A stretch of DNA of 64,000 bases from UBA3839 sp902776985 (GCA_902776985.1 CACYSD010000009.1:1-64000), one strand, 5' to 3'; shown: positions 51,813 to 61,822, counted from the first letter of the stretch. Notes: a model not told the origin generated them from the letters alone. Made by a program: numbers and translations.

Positions 51813-53462
51813 CTATTTGATTTCCCCCAGCCTTTGAATTGGAACTTTTCTCGTTTCTGTTTTCTTCAAGATATTCTTTGAATCTTTTCCTCTCCATACA
51901 AAAACATCGTCTTTGTTAAGTGGCCGTATATAGTCAAACCACGCAAAGTTTGCCAGATATTTCTTCTCTAACGGAATTTTCAGCGGAGGATAAGTCGTTC
52001 CTGTTGCTGCTGCCATCCAGATCTTTTCCACCTTCCGGTTGTTTAGGTACATCTTCATCTTGGTGGTTTCGGTATAATTCATTCCTATTGGATTACCGTT
52101 ATCTTCATCTATATAATATGTCACATAAACATTGCCATGTGCTTCATTACGGACAATTTCACCATTGACAAAATAACTGAACATTTCCTTTGACGCAACC
52201 TGGTTATAACGCACAGAGTCCAAACGTTCTATTGTCATAGCCTGATTGATGACATGTATCCAGTCAATCGTGCTGTCGTTATTGTAAATTCTTATCTCTT
52301 CTCCGAAAACCTGCTGCTGCTCATTCCAAAGAATAGGCTGGCCATACATATATGTACATGAATCCAGTTCCAGCGAAACCAACGAGTCACACACGCCCTG
52401 CACATCCGTACGATATATTCTCACATGATTGTAGGCATGAAGATTACGATAAACCGAATCCGTGTTCATATTAAATGTAAACATCTTCAAAGTGTCAGCA
52501 TGGATATAGAGAGTGTCAGGGGAGGAGAACTCCATTGCCAAAGCACTGTCTGTGGCTACTGCATCACCTGTTAATTCATAGTATTTACAATAATTGCCAG
52601 TCAGAGCCATTTGGTTCTCATCATCAGTAATGATTACATTTCCGAAGGCTTCATCTATACCTGCTTCCTTGTCACTGTAAAGACTGTCGCCAACTATTTT
52701 GCGCATATCTTTGATTATATATGAGCGATCCATCAAGTTGGCTTTACCTGTCTTCGTATCATAGTTTCCACGTTCACCATAGACAAATGTACCATCGTTC
52801 GAAGTAATATTTGTAGGAGATAATATCCTTGCACGTTCGGTATCCGTGTAATAGTAAAGAGTGTCCGAGACAAGTGTGAATTTCGGATTCGTAAGCTGTA
52901 CATTATCTGTAAAGAACGCTTCATGGAGCGACGGTGTGTATTGTCCCCAATCAGAAACCAGCACATTGTCGTCATCGTAAAGAGTTCCTCCATCCACATA
53001 CATTCCCACATCGTAAATACGGTCGTAATCAAGATTTTCCGTAACGAGTAGAGAATTATTGTGATAAAGCTTTACCCTACTGCGTGCACGAGCTTTCATT
53101 TCGTAGCCATCGTAGTACAAAGAGTCACATGTCAGTTTTAGCGTATCTCCCTGAATCATTACCACATGACCAAATGCATCAAACGAGTTGTCCTCTCTAT
53201 AGAATTTTGCGCTGTCGCAGTCAAGGAGTACTCCCTCATGACTTAGCTTCACGTGCCCCACGAGAACTTCCGCACGTGGGTCTTGCCAGTTCTTATATAA
53301 AACATCGGAGTGAATCAAGTGAATACGCGAATCACTTTTCTTACGTTTAGGCTTATCGTCAGGAATGGCTGCAACTACAATACATGCAGAAATCAGGCAG
53401 ACAATGAAACAAATCCATTTTCTGCCCAAACCTGTATATGTAGCTTTTCTGCTTGAAGCCAT
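51813..53462 (-). CDS. OstA/LptA-like LPS transport family protein
   Basis: A 549-residue exported protein with an N-terminal membrane segment (about 14-34) and OstA-like beta-jellyroll repeats (HSDVLYKNWQDPRAEVLVGHV, GHVVMIQGDTLKLTCDSLYYDG). Proteins of this family in Bacteroidota are the periplasmic bridge or LptD N-domain relatives of the lipopolysaccharide export machine. It lacks an LptD barrel, so periplasmic transport is the likely role. It is 19 bases downstream of surA, whose product folds outer-membrane proteins. Confidence 0.88.
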   Translation of the reverse strand: MASSRKATYTGLGRKWICFIVCLISACIVVAAIPDDKPKRKKSDSRIHLIHSDVLYKNWQDPRAEVLVGHVKLSHEGVLLDCDSAKFYREDNSFDAFGHVVMIQGDTLKLTCDSLYYDGYEMKARARSRVKLYHNNSLLVTENLDYDRIYDVGMYVDGGTLYDDDNVLVSDWGQYTPSLHEAFFTDNVQLTNPKFTLVSDTLYYYTDTERARILSPTNITSNDGTFVYGERGNYDTKTGKANLMDRSYIIKDMRKIVGDSLYSDKEAGIDEAFGNVIITDDENQMALTGNYCKYYELTGDAVATDSALAMEFSSPDTLYIHADTLKMFTFNMNTDSVYRNLHAYNHVRIYRTDVQGVCDSLVSLELDSCTYMYGQPILWNEQQQVFGEEIRIYNNDSTIDWIHVINQAMTIERLDSVRYNQVASKEMFSYFVNGEIVRNEAHGNVYVTYYIDEDNGNPIGMNYTETTKMKMYLNNRKVEKIWMAAATGTTYPPLKIPLEKKYLANFAWFDYIRPLNKDDVFVWRGKDSKNILKKTETRKVPIQRLGEIK

Positions 53463-53481
53463 AAAAATAATGAACTGATGC

Positions 53482-54858
53482 CTACTTTATCCAACCAGGA
53501 TATTTGAATTCGCAATCACGCCATTCCTCATTGATTCTAACATAAGTCTTCTTCTGCATTTCGCGAATCCATTTTCCCACTTTTTCCTCTTTGAGTTTTG
53601 CGACAAGAGCATTCTGCAAAGTCTGATAGTCATCCTGCATCGTGGCTCTGTGACCATTCACACGACTTTTCAGCTTGACTACCGCAACCACTTCCTTGCC
53701 ACTTTCATCCACCATGATAAATGGCTTGCTGTACGCTCCTTCTTTAAGATTAGCCACTTCTCTAGCAACTTCAGACGGAAGATCCTTCATCTCAAAAGAA
53801 GGTGTTCCATAGAGATCACTCTCTCTATTTCTGTTCACCATGATTCCGTAGTTTGCTCTTGTATCCTTGTCTTCGGAAACATGGGCGACAGCCTCCTCAA
53901 AAGTATATTCTTTTTTATCCACTCCATCCATTATTGAATCCATCTGTGCAAGAGTATTGGTCAATGCCTCGTCACTTACACGCGGACGCATCAGGATGTG
54001 GCGGAAATTCACACGATCTCCGCGTTTTTCTATCATTTGAATAATATGGAAACCGAATTCTGTCTCAACAATTTTAGACACAGTTTTGGGATCTGTCAGG
54101 TTAAATGCCACGGCAGAGAACTCAGGAACGAAATCGCTACGTAAAGAGAATCCCAATTCACCACCTCGGGATGCACTTGCACGGTCCTCACTGTAGCGCA
54201 GAGCCATAGTAGAGAATTGAGCCTTACCAGTATTCACCTGTTCGGTGATGTCACGTAAGAGGTTCTTTATTCTGTCTATTTCCTCTTTGGCTATTTGCGG
54301 CTTACGCACAAGTATCTGCACTTCGAGTTGTGTCGGGACAAAAGGAATACTGTCTTCAGGTAATTCTGCAAGGAAACGTCTCACTTGAGCAGGGGTCACC
54401 TTCACATTTTCCATGAGATTGTCTCTAACCTCATCAATTATCATTTCATTCTTCACCAGTTCGAAGAGCTGCTCTCGTATTTGCAATGATGTTTTGCCAA
54501 AATACTCTTCCATTTTCTCTTTTGAACCCAACTGCTGAATATAGAAATTGAGTCGTTTCTCCACACTCTGAAGCACCTGTGCATCAGTTACCTCCACACT
54601 GTCTATGGCAGCCTGGTGGAGAAACAGTTTTTGCACAGCAAGCTGTTCTGGAATAACACAATACGGATCACCGTCTATGCGCTGTCCCATTGATTGAGCC
54701 TCAATACGCATCTGTTCCACGTCGGATTTGAGAATAGGCTCGTCACCTACCACCCAAATAACCTCATCTATCACATTGCTCTGCGCTTGCATTTCAGGCA
54801 TAAAGAGCAACAGACCAAAAATGAAGAATATGTATCTAAGGCTTAACTTATAATTCAT
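53482..54858 (-). CDS. surA: Periplasmic peptidyl-prolyl isomerase / chaperone SurA
   Basis: A 458-residue exported chaperone for outer-membrane proteins. After a signal peptide (about 1-26, start MNYKLSLRYIFFIFG) come the N-terminal chaperone domain (IDEVIWVVGDEPILKSDVEQ), a parvulin domain (about 175-275, with RYSEDRASASRGGELGF and FGFHIIQMIEKRGD) and a second, more divergent one. The ATG at 54858 is preferred to the one at 54879, which adds seven non-signal residues and nearly abuts the upstream gene. It follows a second parvulin gene. Confidence 0.9.
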   Translation of the reverse strand: MNYKLSLRYIFFIFGLLLFMPEMQAQSNVIDEVIWVVGDEPILKSDVEQMRIEAQSMGQRIDGDPYCVIPEQLAVQKLFLHQAAIDSVEVTDAQVLQSVEKRLNFYIQQLGSKEKMEEYFGKTSLQIREQLFELVKNEMIIDEVRDNLMENVKVTPAQVRRFLAELPEDSIPFVPTQLEVQILVRKPQIAKEEIDRIKNLLRDITEQVNTGKAQFSTMALRYSEDRASASRGGELGFSLRSDFVPEFSAVAFNLTDPKTVSKIVETEFGFHIIQMIEKRGDRVNFRHILMRPRVSDEALTNTLAQMDSIMDGVDKKEYTFEEAVAHVSEDKDTRANYGIMVNRNRESDLYGTPSFEMKDLPSEVAREVANLKEGAYSKPFIMVDESGKEVVAVVKLKSRVNGHRATMQDDYQTLQNALVAKLKEEKVGKWIREMQKKTYVRINEEWRDCEFKYPGWIK

Positions 54859-54884
54859 AATAAAGAATGTGTTTGTCAAAATTC

Positions 54885-56321
54885 TTACTTTTCCTTATCA
54901 CCATGCGCATTCACCGTACGAAGCACATCTTCATCAACGCTGAATGTATAAGTCTTGCGCAGTTCCTCAACCCATTCACGCTCACATGCTGCCTGATAAT
55001 CAGCTGTAACCAAAGCTTTGACATCAGCATATGTTTCTGGTGCTTTCAGGCTTTTACCAAGAACATCAGTGAAAGGATAATCCTTCATTGGTGTAAACTC
55101 CTTTGTTGTCTTGAATACAAATTTGTCCACAGCCTTACTGTCACCTGGTTTGAAAATACCGCGGTCTATGCGGACCAACTTAACACTGTCGTTATTAAGA
55201 GCCTTGACAATTGTAGTAGCCCAGTCTTCATACTTAACCTTCTTGGTAAGTTTCTTAGCCGCAGCCAATGTCTTCTTGTCTTTAGCGTGTATTACAATTC
55301 CTCTGAAATGAGGATCTGTCCATGCATAATCGCTGCGATGCTGCTCGAAATAGCGCTGCAATCCAAGTGTGTCGGCAGCAGCCTTGTCCCATATCTGAGT
55401 TTTGCTGATTTCATACATCAATGTACCGTCATAATACTCCTGTGCAAGATATCTGGTATCAGCGTCTTTTAATATAATATCCGCATACATACGCTTAATC
55501 ACTTCAGAACGGGTAACACCATTTTTCTTGGCAAGGGAATCGACCATAGCATTGGCTGACGCTTCACGAACTCCTCTTTGGTCAAGAAATTTCAGGATGT
55601 CAGCTCTGTGATATTCATAAGGGCGGAACGGATGGCGGTCATCTATGCGGATAATATGCCAACCAACTGTTGTCTGAACAGGCTTTGACACTTCACCGAC
55701 CTTAAGTGCATAAGCAGCTTTCTCAAAGTCAGGTATCATCATACCTTTGGCAAATTCACCAAGGCTACCGCCTTTGACTGCCGACTGCTTATCTTCACTG
55801 TAGTTGCGTGCTATTTCCTCAAAATCTGCTCCTGCAAGTAAAACGGAATACAAAGAGTCAATCTTTGCCTTAGCCTTTGTCTGTGCCGCAGCATCTGCAT
55901 TCTGTGGGAGATATACAAATATATGACGTCCCTGGAGCAAATCCTGTCCTTCGAAACGTTTTGCAGTAGCATCATAAACCTTACGAGCTTCAGCTTCAAT
56001 ATAGTTGCTGTCTACAAGGTCCTGCATCACCATCTGTTCACGATATCCGTCAAGTTCCTTACGGATAGAGGCCATTGTATCGATGCCGGCAGCTTTTGCA
56101 GCCTCAACCTTCAGTTTGAAATTAATAAACAAATCAACATACTCTTCAAGTCCCTTCTTATCAAGTACACCGTCCGAATTATTCTTGTTGAAAGAGTATT
56201 CAAACTCACTACGAGTAATTGCGTTGCCATTGATATGCATAATTACAGGATCGTCATTTGTCTGAGCATTGATTTCAAACGACATTGCTGATACAAGCAA
56301 CAATAAAAGTAGTTTTTTCAT
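54885..56321 (-). CDS. Periplasmic parvulin-type peptidyl-prolyl isomerase
   Basis: A 478-residue exported protein with a signal peptide (MKKLLLLLLVSAMSFEINA), a SurA/PrsA-like N-terminal region (INGNAITRSEFEYSFNKN), a parvulin domain (about 125-230: NYSEDKQSAVKGGSLGEFA, GWHIIRIDDRHPFRPYEY) and a C-terminal helical region. It and surA form a two-gene set 6-27 bases apart, feeding the OstA-like gene. Compared with SurA it has one recognisable isomerase domain. TAACTTCG near 56374 on the minus strand could be a weak -7 element. Confidence 0.88.
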   Translation of the reverse strand: MKKLLLLLLVSAMSFEINAQTNDDPVIMHINGNAITRSEFEYSFNKNNSDGVLDKKGLEEYVDLFINFKLKVEAAKAAGIDTMASIRKELDGYREQMVMQDLVDSNYIEAEARKVYDATAKRFEGQDLLQGRHIFVYLPQNADAAAQTKAKAKIDSLYSVLLAGADFEEIARNYSEDKQSAVKGGSLGEFAKGMMIPDFEKAAYALKVGEVSKPVQTTVGWHIIRIDDRHPFRPYEYHRADILKFLDQRGVREASANAMVDSLAKKNGVTRSEVIKRMYADIILKDADTRYLAQEYYDGTLMYEISKTQIWDKAAADTLGLQRYFEQHRSDYAWTDPHFRGIVIHAKDKKTLAAAKKLTKKVKYEDWATTIVKALNNDSVKLVRIDRGIFKPGDSKAVDKFVFKTTKEFTPMKDYPFTDVLGKSLKAPETYADVKALVTADYQAACEREWVEELRKTYTFSVDEDVLRTVNAHGDKEK

Positions 56322-56418
56322 TTCTAAGATTATTTCTGTTGTAATGATATTTTTTTAGATTATATATTTCCGTGCGAAGTTACGTAAAAATGCACAGAAA
56401 TACGACATTATCTCATAT

Positions 56419-56456
56419 AAAAAAAGTTAACCCTGAATAATATTCAAAGTTAACTC
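56419..56456 (-). terminator. Terminator after prs
   Basis: On the minus strand AGTTAAC, GAAT, loop, ATTC, GTTAACT followed by T7. Confidence 0.85.
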
Positions 56457-56478
56457 TTCTATTTTGTTATTATTTGAA

Positions 56479-57417
56479 TTAAAATTCGAACGCTTCGCTT
56501 ACGGAATTATCGCTTTCAACGCAACGTATCGCTCTTGCGAACATCTCTGCTACAGACAGTTGCTTTACCTTTGCTGTTTTCTGAGCGTATGGGATAGAAT
56601 CCGTAAAGATTACTTCTTCCAGGGCACTTGCCTCTACCCTGTCGCTTGCAGGGTCGCTCATCACACAATGGCTTGCTACTGCACGCACGCTCTTGGCACC
56701 GGCACGAAGCATTTCGTCAGCGGCTTTTGTTATAGTGCCAGCAGTGTCGACAATATCGTCCACAAGCACTACATTCTTTCCCTCAACATCTCCGATAATC
56801 TGAATACTGCTGACCACATTTGCACGTGCACGAACCTTATTGCAGAGAACAAGAGGCACACCCAGTTTTTTGCTGTAGAGAGCTGCTCGTTTCGAACCAC
56901 CGGCATCAGGAGTTGCAATTACAAGATCATCAAGATGAAGGGATTCAATATAATCAATGAGGACGAGTGAACCGTAAAGGTGATCTACCGGTACATCAAA
57001 GAAACCTTGAATCTGGTCTGCGTGAAGGTCCATGGTTATGAGTCGGTTTATACCTGCGACTCCAAGCATGTCAGCAACCAGTTTTGCGCCGATGCTCACA
57101 CGTGGTTTATCCTTGCGGTCTTGACGTGCCCAGCCGAAATACGGACAAACAGCAATTATACTACGGGCGCTTGCACGTTTTGCTGCATCAATCATGAGGA
57201 GCAGCTCCATCAGATTGTCGCTATTTGGGAAGGTTGACTGTACTAAGAACACATCGTTTCCACGGATGGATTCTTCAAAACTAACTGCAAACTCACCGTC
57301 GGCAAAGTGTGTGATAATCATATTGCCAAGCGGACATCCCAAATGCTGACAGATACGTTCAGCAAGATAGCGGGATTTGGTGCCGGAAAACACCTTGAAT
57401 GGTCGTAATTCGCTCAT
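56479..57417 (-). CDS. prs: Ribose-phosphate pyrophosphokinase
   Basis: A 312-residue enzyme that makes PRPP for nucleotide, histidine (hisG here) and tryptophan synthesis. It has FADGEFAVSFEESIRG, the ATP-binding FGWARQDRKDKPR, the DLHADQIQGFF segment and the PRPP loop VVLVDDIVDTAGTITKAA. It is monocistronic with its own promoter and terminator. Confidence 0.97.
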   Translation of the reverse strand: MSELRPFKVFSGTKSRYLAERICQHLGCPLGNMIITHFADGEFAVSFEESIRGNDVFLVQSTFPNSDNLMELLLMIDAAKRASARSIIAVCPYFGWARQDRKDKPRVSIGAKLVADMLGVAGINRLITMDLHADQIQGFFDVPVDHLYGSLVLIDYIESLHLDDLVIATPDAGGSKRAALYSKKLGVPLVLCNKVRARANVVSSIQIIGDVEGKNVVLVDDIVDTAGTITKAADEMLRAGAKSVRAVASHCVMSDPASDRVEASALEEVIFTDSIPYAQKTAKVKQLSVAEMFARAIRCVESDNSVSEAFEF

Positions 57418-57447
57418 GAGGATTATTAGAGGTTATGAAATCCAATG

Positions 57448-57480
57448 CAAAGGTACGAAAAAAATAATTTAAATGACAAA
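57448..57480 (-). promoter_or_regulatory. Promoter of prs
   Basis: TTTG (57477-57480), 21 bases, TACCTTTG (57448-57455) on the minus strand; leader about 24-30 bases. Confidence 0.75.
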
Positions 57481-57487
57481 TTATAAA

Positions 57488-58369
57488 TTATAAATTAGTG
57501 CGACCTGATAGCACATCGAGAAATTTCTGCGGAACAGGAGTTTCAAAATTCAGCAGTTCATGCGTAACGGGATGCCAGAACTGGAGTTTATATGCATGCA
57601 GACAGACTCTGCCAATTGGATCAGTTGTTGCACCGTATTTCAGGTCACCAACCACAGAATGCTGTAACTGTTGCATATGTACACGGATTTGGTTCTTTCG
57701 TCCCGTTTCAAGTTTACATTCCACGAGGGTGCAGTGTGGCGCTGTTTCTAGCGTACGATAGTGTGTTACAGCATATTTACCACCATTGTCGTATGGGCTG
57801 CTATATGTCATAAACACCTTGTTGTCCTTAAGCCATGAAGCCACTGTTCCCTGCTTCTTCTCCATCACACCTTCCACAAGAGCCACATAGCGGCGGTCTG
57901 CAATAAGTTCCTGCCAGCGGTCTATGAATATCTGCTGAACATCCCGGCGTTTAGCAAATATCATTAGTCCCGAAGTATAGCGGTCAAGACGGTGAACCGT
58001 ATGCGCACTAAGCCTACGGCTCTCACGCTGGAAATATTGATCCAGAATACGTTTCACTGAATTCTCCCTACCGTCTAGCGGTGCATTGGTAAGTATACCC
58101 TCCGCTTTGTCCACGACCACGAGATGTGGGTCTTCATACACTATTCTCACAAATGGATTGCGCAGTGAATGTTCGTTTCCGCGACGGGCAATCTCAACTC
58201 TCTGCCCCTCACGCAAAGGCGCATTGAACTTGGTGTTAATTACTTTGTCGACAGAAACCATCTGCTTACTCAGCAACTGCTTTGCCTTGGTTCGGTTCAT
58301 TCCAGGAACATTCTCCATTAGGAATGTCATCAACTCGGAACTTTGACGTACTGTATAGATTTGTGCCAT
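57488..58369 (-). CDS. RluA-family 23S rRNA pseudouridine synthase
   Basis: A 293-residue enzyme that converts uridine to pseudouridine in rRNA (or tRNA). It has an S4-like N-terminal domain (KQLLSKQMVSVDKVINTKFN), the catalytic HRLDRYTSGLMIFAK with its Asp, and the C-terminal KNQIRVHMQ and VGDLKYG. The exact uridine target cannot be told; RluD-like and RluC-like are both possible. It is six bases downstream of the rlmD-like gene. Confidence 0.9.
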   Translation of the reverse strand: MAQIYTVRQSSELMTFLMENVPGMNRTKAKQLLSKQMVSVDKVINTKFNAPLREGQRVEIARRGNEHSLRNPFVRIVYEDPHLVVVDKAEGILTNAPLDGRENSVKRILDQYFQRESRRLSAHTVHRLDRYTSGLMIFAKRRDVQQIFIDRWQELIADRRYVALVEGVMEKKQGTVASWLKDNKVFMTYSSPYDNGGKYAVTHYRTLETAPHCTLVECKLETGRKNQIRVHMQQLQHSVVGDLKYGATTDPIGRVCLHAYKLQFWHPVTHELLNFETPVPQKFLDVLSGRTNL

Positions 58370-58375
58370 AGTGTA

Positions 58376-59782
58376 TTATCTTTTTTCAAGTAAAACCACA
58401 TTTTCCACATGCTGAGTATGCGGGAACATATCCACTGGCTGTACTTTTACAACCTTGTAGTTCGCATCCAGCAAGTTAAGGTCACGCGCCTGGGTCGCTG
58501 GGTTACAACTTACATATACTATACGGAGAGGGGCTGCGAACAGAATCGTGTCGATTACATCCTGATGCATTCCTGCACGTGGAGGATCGGTAATAATCAC
58601 ATCCGGACGTCCATGCTTCTCAATAAACTCTCTGTTGAGGATATCCTTCATATCACCTGCGTAGAAGAGAGTATTCTCAATTCCGTTTATCTGCGAGTTA
58701 ACCTTGGCATCCTCTATGGCTTCAGGCACATATTCTATTCCTATAACTTGCCTTGCACTACGTGCCACAAAATTCGCGATAGTGCCTGTTCCCGTGTAAA
58801 GGTCATAGACGAGTTCGTTGCCTGTAAGGGCTGCAAAGCTACGGGCAACCTTATAGAGTTCATAAGCCTGTTCTGTATTTGTCTGATAGAAGGACTTTGG
58901 ACCTACCTTGAAACGGAGACTCTCCATCTCCTCAAAGATATGATCCTGTCCCTTGAACACATGAACTGGTTGGTCTGCAAAAGTATCGTTACACTTATGG
59001 TTATCTACATACAACAAAGACGTGATTTCAGGGAAAGTGTCGGCCAGATGCTGCATAAGTGCCATCGCCTGTTGCTTCTCTTCCTTATTCTCAATACGGA
59101 ACTGCACAAGGAACATAAGTTCACCTGTATTGCTGGTTCGAATCATCAGGCTTCGCAGCAAACCCTTGTTTTCACGGAGGTCGTAAAATGTAAGTTCATG
59201 CTCTAATGCGTATTCACGGATGTCATTGCGGATTCTATTGTTGATATCATCCATAAGATGACACTCGGTAATGTCAAGAATCTTGTCGAACGCTCCTGTA
59301 ATGTGGAAACCCACCGCATCTTTATTGCTGTATTCAGTATTGCTACGGATTTCATCCTCGGTTAGCCAACGCTTGTCACTGAATCCGAACTCCAGTTTGT
59401 TGCGGTAAGCCTTAGTGAGGCGACTTCCAAGAATCGGGGAAATCTCCGGCAATTCAATTTTTCCAATACGCTGCAAATTATCAACCACTTGTTGCTGTTT
59501 CGCACGCAGTTGTTCCTCATATTTCAGGCACTGCCACTTACATCCTCCACAAATCCCGAAATGGCGGCAGAATGGCTCATCCCTTAGAGGAGAGTATTCA
59601 TGAATCTTCACTGCCACGGCTTCCATATAGCTGTGCTTTTTCTTCTTCACCTGAAGGTCAACCACATCGCCAGGTACAACATAGGGCACGAAAACCACTT
59701 TCTCGTCAACATGAGCAAGGGCTTTCCCTTCTGCTGCGACAGCTTCTATCCGGACATTCTCAATCAATGGTAGTTTCTTCAT
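58376..59782 (-). CDS. rlmD: 23S rRNA (uracil-C5)-methyltransferase, RlmD/TrmA family
   Basis: A 468-residue SAM enzyme with an N-terminal TRAM domain (about 5-60), a 4Fe-4S cluster site CRHFGICGGCKWQC (about Cys72, 78, 81 plus a later Cys) and a Rossmann methyltransferase core with SFYQTNTEQA, YDLYTGTGTIANF, IITDPPRAGMHQ and the nucleophile in VYVSCNPAT. The presence of the cluster and length point to RlmD. The start overlaps the membrane-protein gene upstream by 23 bases. It sits beside another rRNA-modifying gene. Confidence 0.93.
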   Translation of the reverse strand: MKKLPLIENVRIEAVAAEGKALAHVDEKVVFVPYVVPGDVVDLQVKKKKHSYMEAVAVKIHEYSPLRDEPFCRHFGICGGCKWQCLKYEEQLRAKQQQVVDNLQRIGKIELPEISPILGSRLTKAYRNKLEFGFSDKRWLTEDEIRSNTEYSNKDAVGFHITGAFDKILDITECHLMDDINNRIRNDIREYALEHELTFYDLRENKGLLRSLMIRTSNTGELMFLVQFRIENKEEKQQAMALMQHLADTFPEITSLLYVDNHKCNDTFADQPVHVFKGQDHIFEEMESLRFKVGPKSFYQTNTEQAYELYKVARSFAALTGNELVYDLYTGTGTIANFVARSARQVIGIEYVPEAIEDAKVNSQINGIENTLFYAGDMKDILNREFIEKHGRPDVIITDPPRAGMHQDVIDTILFAAPLRIVYVSCNPATQARDLNLLDANYKVVKVQPVDMFPHTQHVENVVLLEKR

Positions 59783-60665
59783 AAACGTCTTTTTTACAAT
59801 TTAAATACATGTAGGTTGCTGCGGTGTGTGGAATCATCTCAAGAACAGATGTGACAAAGAACACAAAGAGGAATACCATTACCGCTACAATGTGTTCCCA
59901 AAGTGTAAGAGAATCGCCTTCCCCGTTCATCATACTATTAGTCGCAACCACACGTTCCATATATATCATTACCATTGCTATCGCGAACAACATACCAATG
60001 ATATAAACAATCATATAGGAAAGAAGTCCTAATGAAAAGACTTTGCCCCAGCGACGCCAACCGTGACGGTAGCCAAACCATAAACGCTTGAACACATTCC
60101 CCTTAACAAACTGAACAGAGGGGTAACACAGCAATAATGGTGAGGCTACAGCAATCAGCAGCAATGCCAAAATCACATAGGCTGATACTTGGAACACCTG
60201 TAGTTCAATATCAGATTCTGTTATCTCCATATTATAGGCAAACCATGCTCCTGCCATAAAGACACCTACCACAACGGCAAACACCAGCTGAGCCACCAAA
60301 TATTCGGCAGATTTCACCACCAGTTGTGAATTATAGATATTGTGCATACGTATGCTCTTCATTGCCATGCCTTGCAAGCGGAGGTCTATCAGACGATATA
60401 CGACAGCAAGCACGACGGCACTGTTCAGGACTATCAGTACACCCATAATTATCTGAAACACATCCAGTCCAATAACACTGTTTGCAAAACAACGTACATC
60501 ACTTACCACAAAAAGAGTCGCTGTACCCAGCACAGCCAGTGGTAAAACAGCAGGCAAGACCAATAGGATCATACGCCAGAAGGAATCGGTGAGTACACTC
60601 ACTCCGTCCGACAAACAGCGTCCTATACCTCTGTAGATATCTGTTTTTTCAATTTCTTTATCCAT
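59760..60665 (-). CDS. Six-helix membrane protein, unknown function
   Basis: A 301-residue protein with a short cytoplasmic start (MDKEIEKTDIYRGIGRCLSD) and six hydrophobic helices spread over about 28-285. The pattern recalls the glycerophosphoryl-diester or YihY-like DUF families of Bacteroidota (FWRMILLVLPAVLPLAVLG; LWFGYRHGWRRWGKVFSL), but I do not recognise a named family. Its end overlaps rlmD by 23 bases, so the two are probably translated from one mRNA. It shares a promoter region with the divergent Gfo/Idh gene. Confidence 0.78.
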   Translation of the reverse strand: MDKEIEKTDIYRGIGRCLSDGVSVLTDSFWRMILLVLPAVLPLAVLGTATLFVVSDVRCFANSVIGLDVFQIIMGVLIVLNSAVVLAVVYRLIDLRLQGMAMKSIRMHNIYNSQLVVKSAEYLVAQLVFAVVVGVFMAGAWFAYNMEITESDIELQVFQVSAYVILALLLIAVASPLLLCYPSVQFVKGNVFKRLWFGYRHGWRRWGKVFSLGLLSYMIVYIIGMLFAIAMVMIYMERVVATNSMMNGEGDSLTLWEHIVAVMVFLFVFFVTSVLEMIPHTAATYMYLNCKKDVYEETTID

Positions 60666-60682
60666 ATTTTTCAGTTTTCATG

Positions 60683-60711
60683 CAAAAGTACACATTTTTT
60701 ACGTACATTTG
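60683..60711. promoter_or_regulatory. Divergent -7 elements in a near-palindrome
   Basis: Minus strand TACTTTTG (60683-60690) for the membrane-protein gene and plus strand TACATTTG (60704-60711) for the Gfo/Idh gene. The two lie in an inverted repeat, TGCAAAAGTAC and GTACATTTGCA (about 60681-60713), which could also be an operator. Confidence 0.65.
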
Positions 60712-60754
60712 CATCAACCAAATATCAAAAATACTTAAAACTTAAAAAATTGTG

Positions 60755-60803
60755 TCAGCTATCAGTTGTCACTTAACTCTTCACTCTTAACTCTTCGCTT
60801 ATC
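60755..60803 (+). repeat. CACTCTTAACTCTTC repeat in the Gfo/Idh leader
   Basis: CACTTAACTC, TTCACTCTTAACTCTTCGC occur just before the start codon. Same family as the words at 3557 and 25856. Confidence 0.65.
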
Positions 60804-61805
60804 ATGTACGCTTTGGAAACTGTAAAATGGGGATTCATCGGTTGCGGTGAAGTCACCGAGAAAAAGAGTGGACCGGCATTCGCACAGATTGAAGGTTCTG
60901 AAGTCGTTGCCGTAATGAGTCGTAATGCAGAAAAGGCTAAGTCCTATGCACAGCGTCACAATATTGCACGCTACTACACAGATGCCCTGTCGCTCATTTC
61001 CGATCCCGATGTCAATGCCATTTACATCGCCACCCCACCCTCTTCACATGCCACCTACGCCATCATGGCTTTGAGGGCAGGTAAGCCAGCTTACATTGAG
61101 AAGCCCATGGCAGCGACTTACGAAGACTGCGTTCGCATCAACCGCATCTCACGACTCCTCAACATTCCTTGTTTTGTAGCATACTACCGCCGCCATCTGC
61201 CCTACTTCGAGAAAGTGAAGGAGCTGGTGCGCAACGGAAGTCTGGGACGCATCCTTTCAGTTCAGATTCGCTTTGCTGTCCCGCCACGCGAACTTGACTA
61301 CAACAAGACCAACCTTCCTTGGCGTCTGCAACCCGACATCGCCGGTCGTGGTGGTTATTTCTACGACCTTGCACCCCACCAGATAGACCTTCTTCAGGAC
61401 ATGCTCGGCAATATCATCGAGGCAGAGGGATTCTGCAGTAATATGGCTGGGCTGTACAAGGTGGAGGACACTATCAATGCCTGCTTCAAGTTCGACTGTG
61501 GAATCACAGGCTCTGCATCATGGTGCTTCGTCGCACATGAATCAGCACGAACGGACCGTATAGAGATTGTAGGTGAAAACGGCACCATTGCCTTTTCCGT
61601 ATTTGACTATAAACCAATAACGCTTGACAACCAGAAAGGACATCAGGAATTCAGCATTCCCAATCCGCCACATGTGCAACAGCCCCTCATCCAACTCGTA
61701 GTTGACCATCTGCGCGGCATCTCCACCTGTGACTGCGACAACAATGCTGCTACATCTGTCAACTGGGTTATGGATAAAATCCTTGGTGTCTTCAGGCTCG
61801 GCTGA
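60804..61805 (+). CDS. Gfo/Idh/MocA-family oxidoreductase
   Basis: A 333-residue NAD(P)-dependent sugar or polyol dehydrogenase. The N-terminal Rossmann domain has WGFIGCGEVTEKKSGP (the usual GxGxxG is GCGEVT), AVMSRNAEKAKSYA, YIATPPSSH and the catalytic EKP (YIEKPMA). The C-terminal domain has GGYFYDLAPHQIDLLQ with the family's His. The substrate cannot be told. The ATG at 60804 directly follows the repeat and fits the domain start. Confidence 0.9.
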   Translation: MYALETVKWGFIGCGEVTEKKSGPAFAQIEGSEVVAVMSRNAEKAKSYAQRHNIARYYTDALSLISDPDVNAIYIATPPSSHATYAIMALRAGKPAYIEKPMAATYEDCVRINRISRLLNIPCFVAYYRRHLPYFEKVKELVRNGSLGRILSVQIRFAVPPRELDYNKTNLPWRLQPDIAGRGGYFYDLAPHQIDLLQDMLGNIIEAEGFCSNMAGLYKVEDTINACFKFDCGITGSASWCFVAHESARTDRIEIVGENGTIAFSVFDYKPITLDNQKGHQEFSIPNPPHVQQPLIQLVVDHLRGISTCDCDNNAATSVNWVMDKILGVFRLG

Positions 61806-61822
61806 CAGAGTGAGATAATAAA

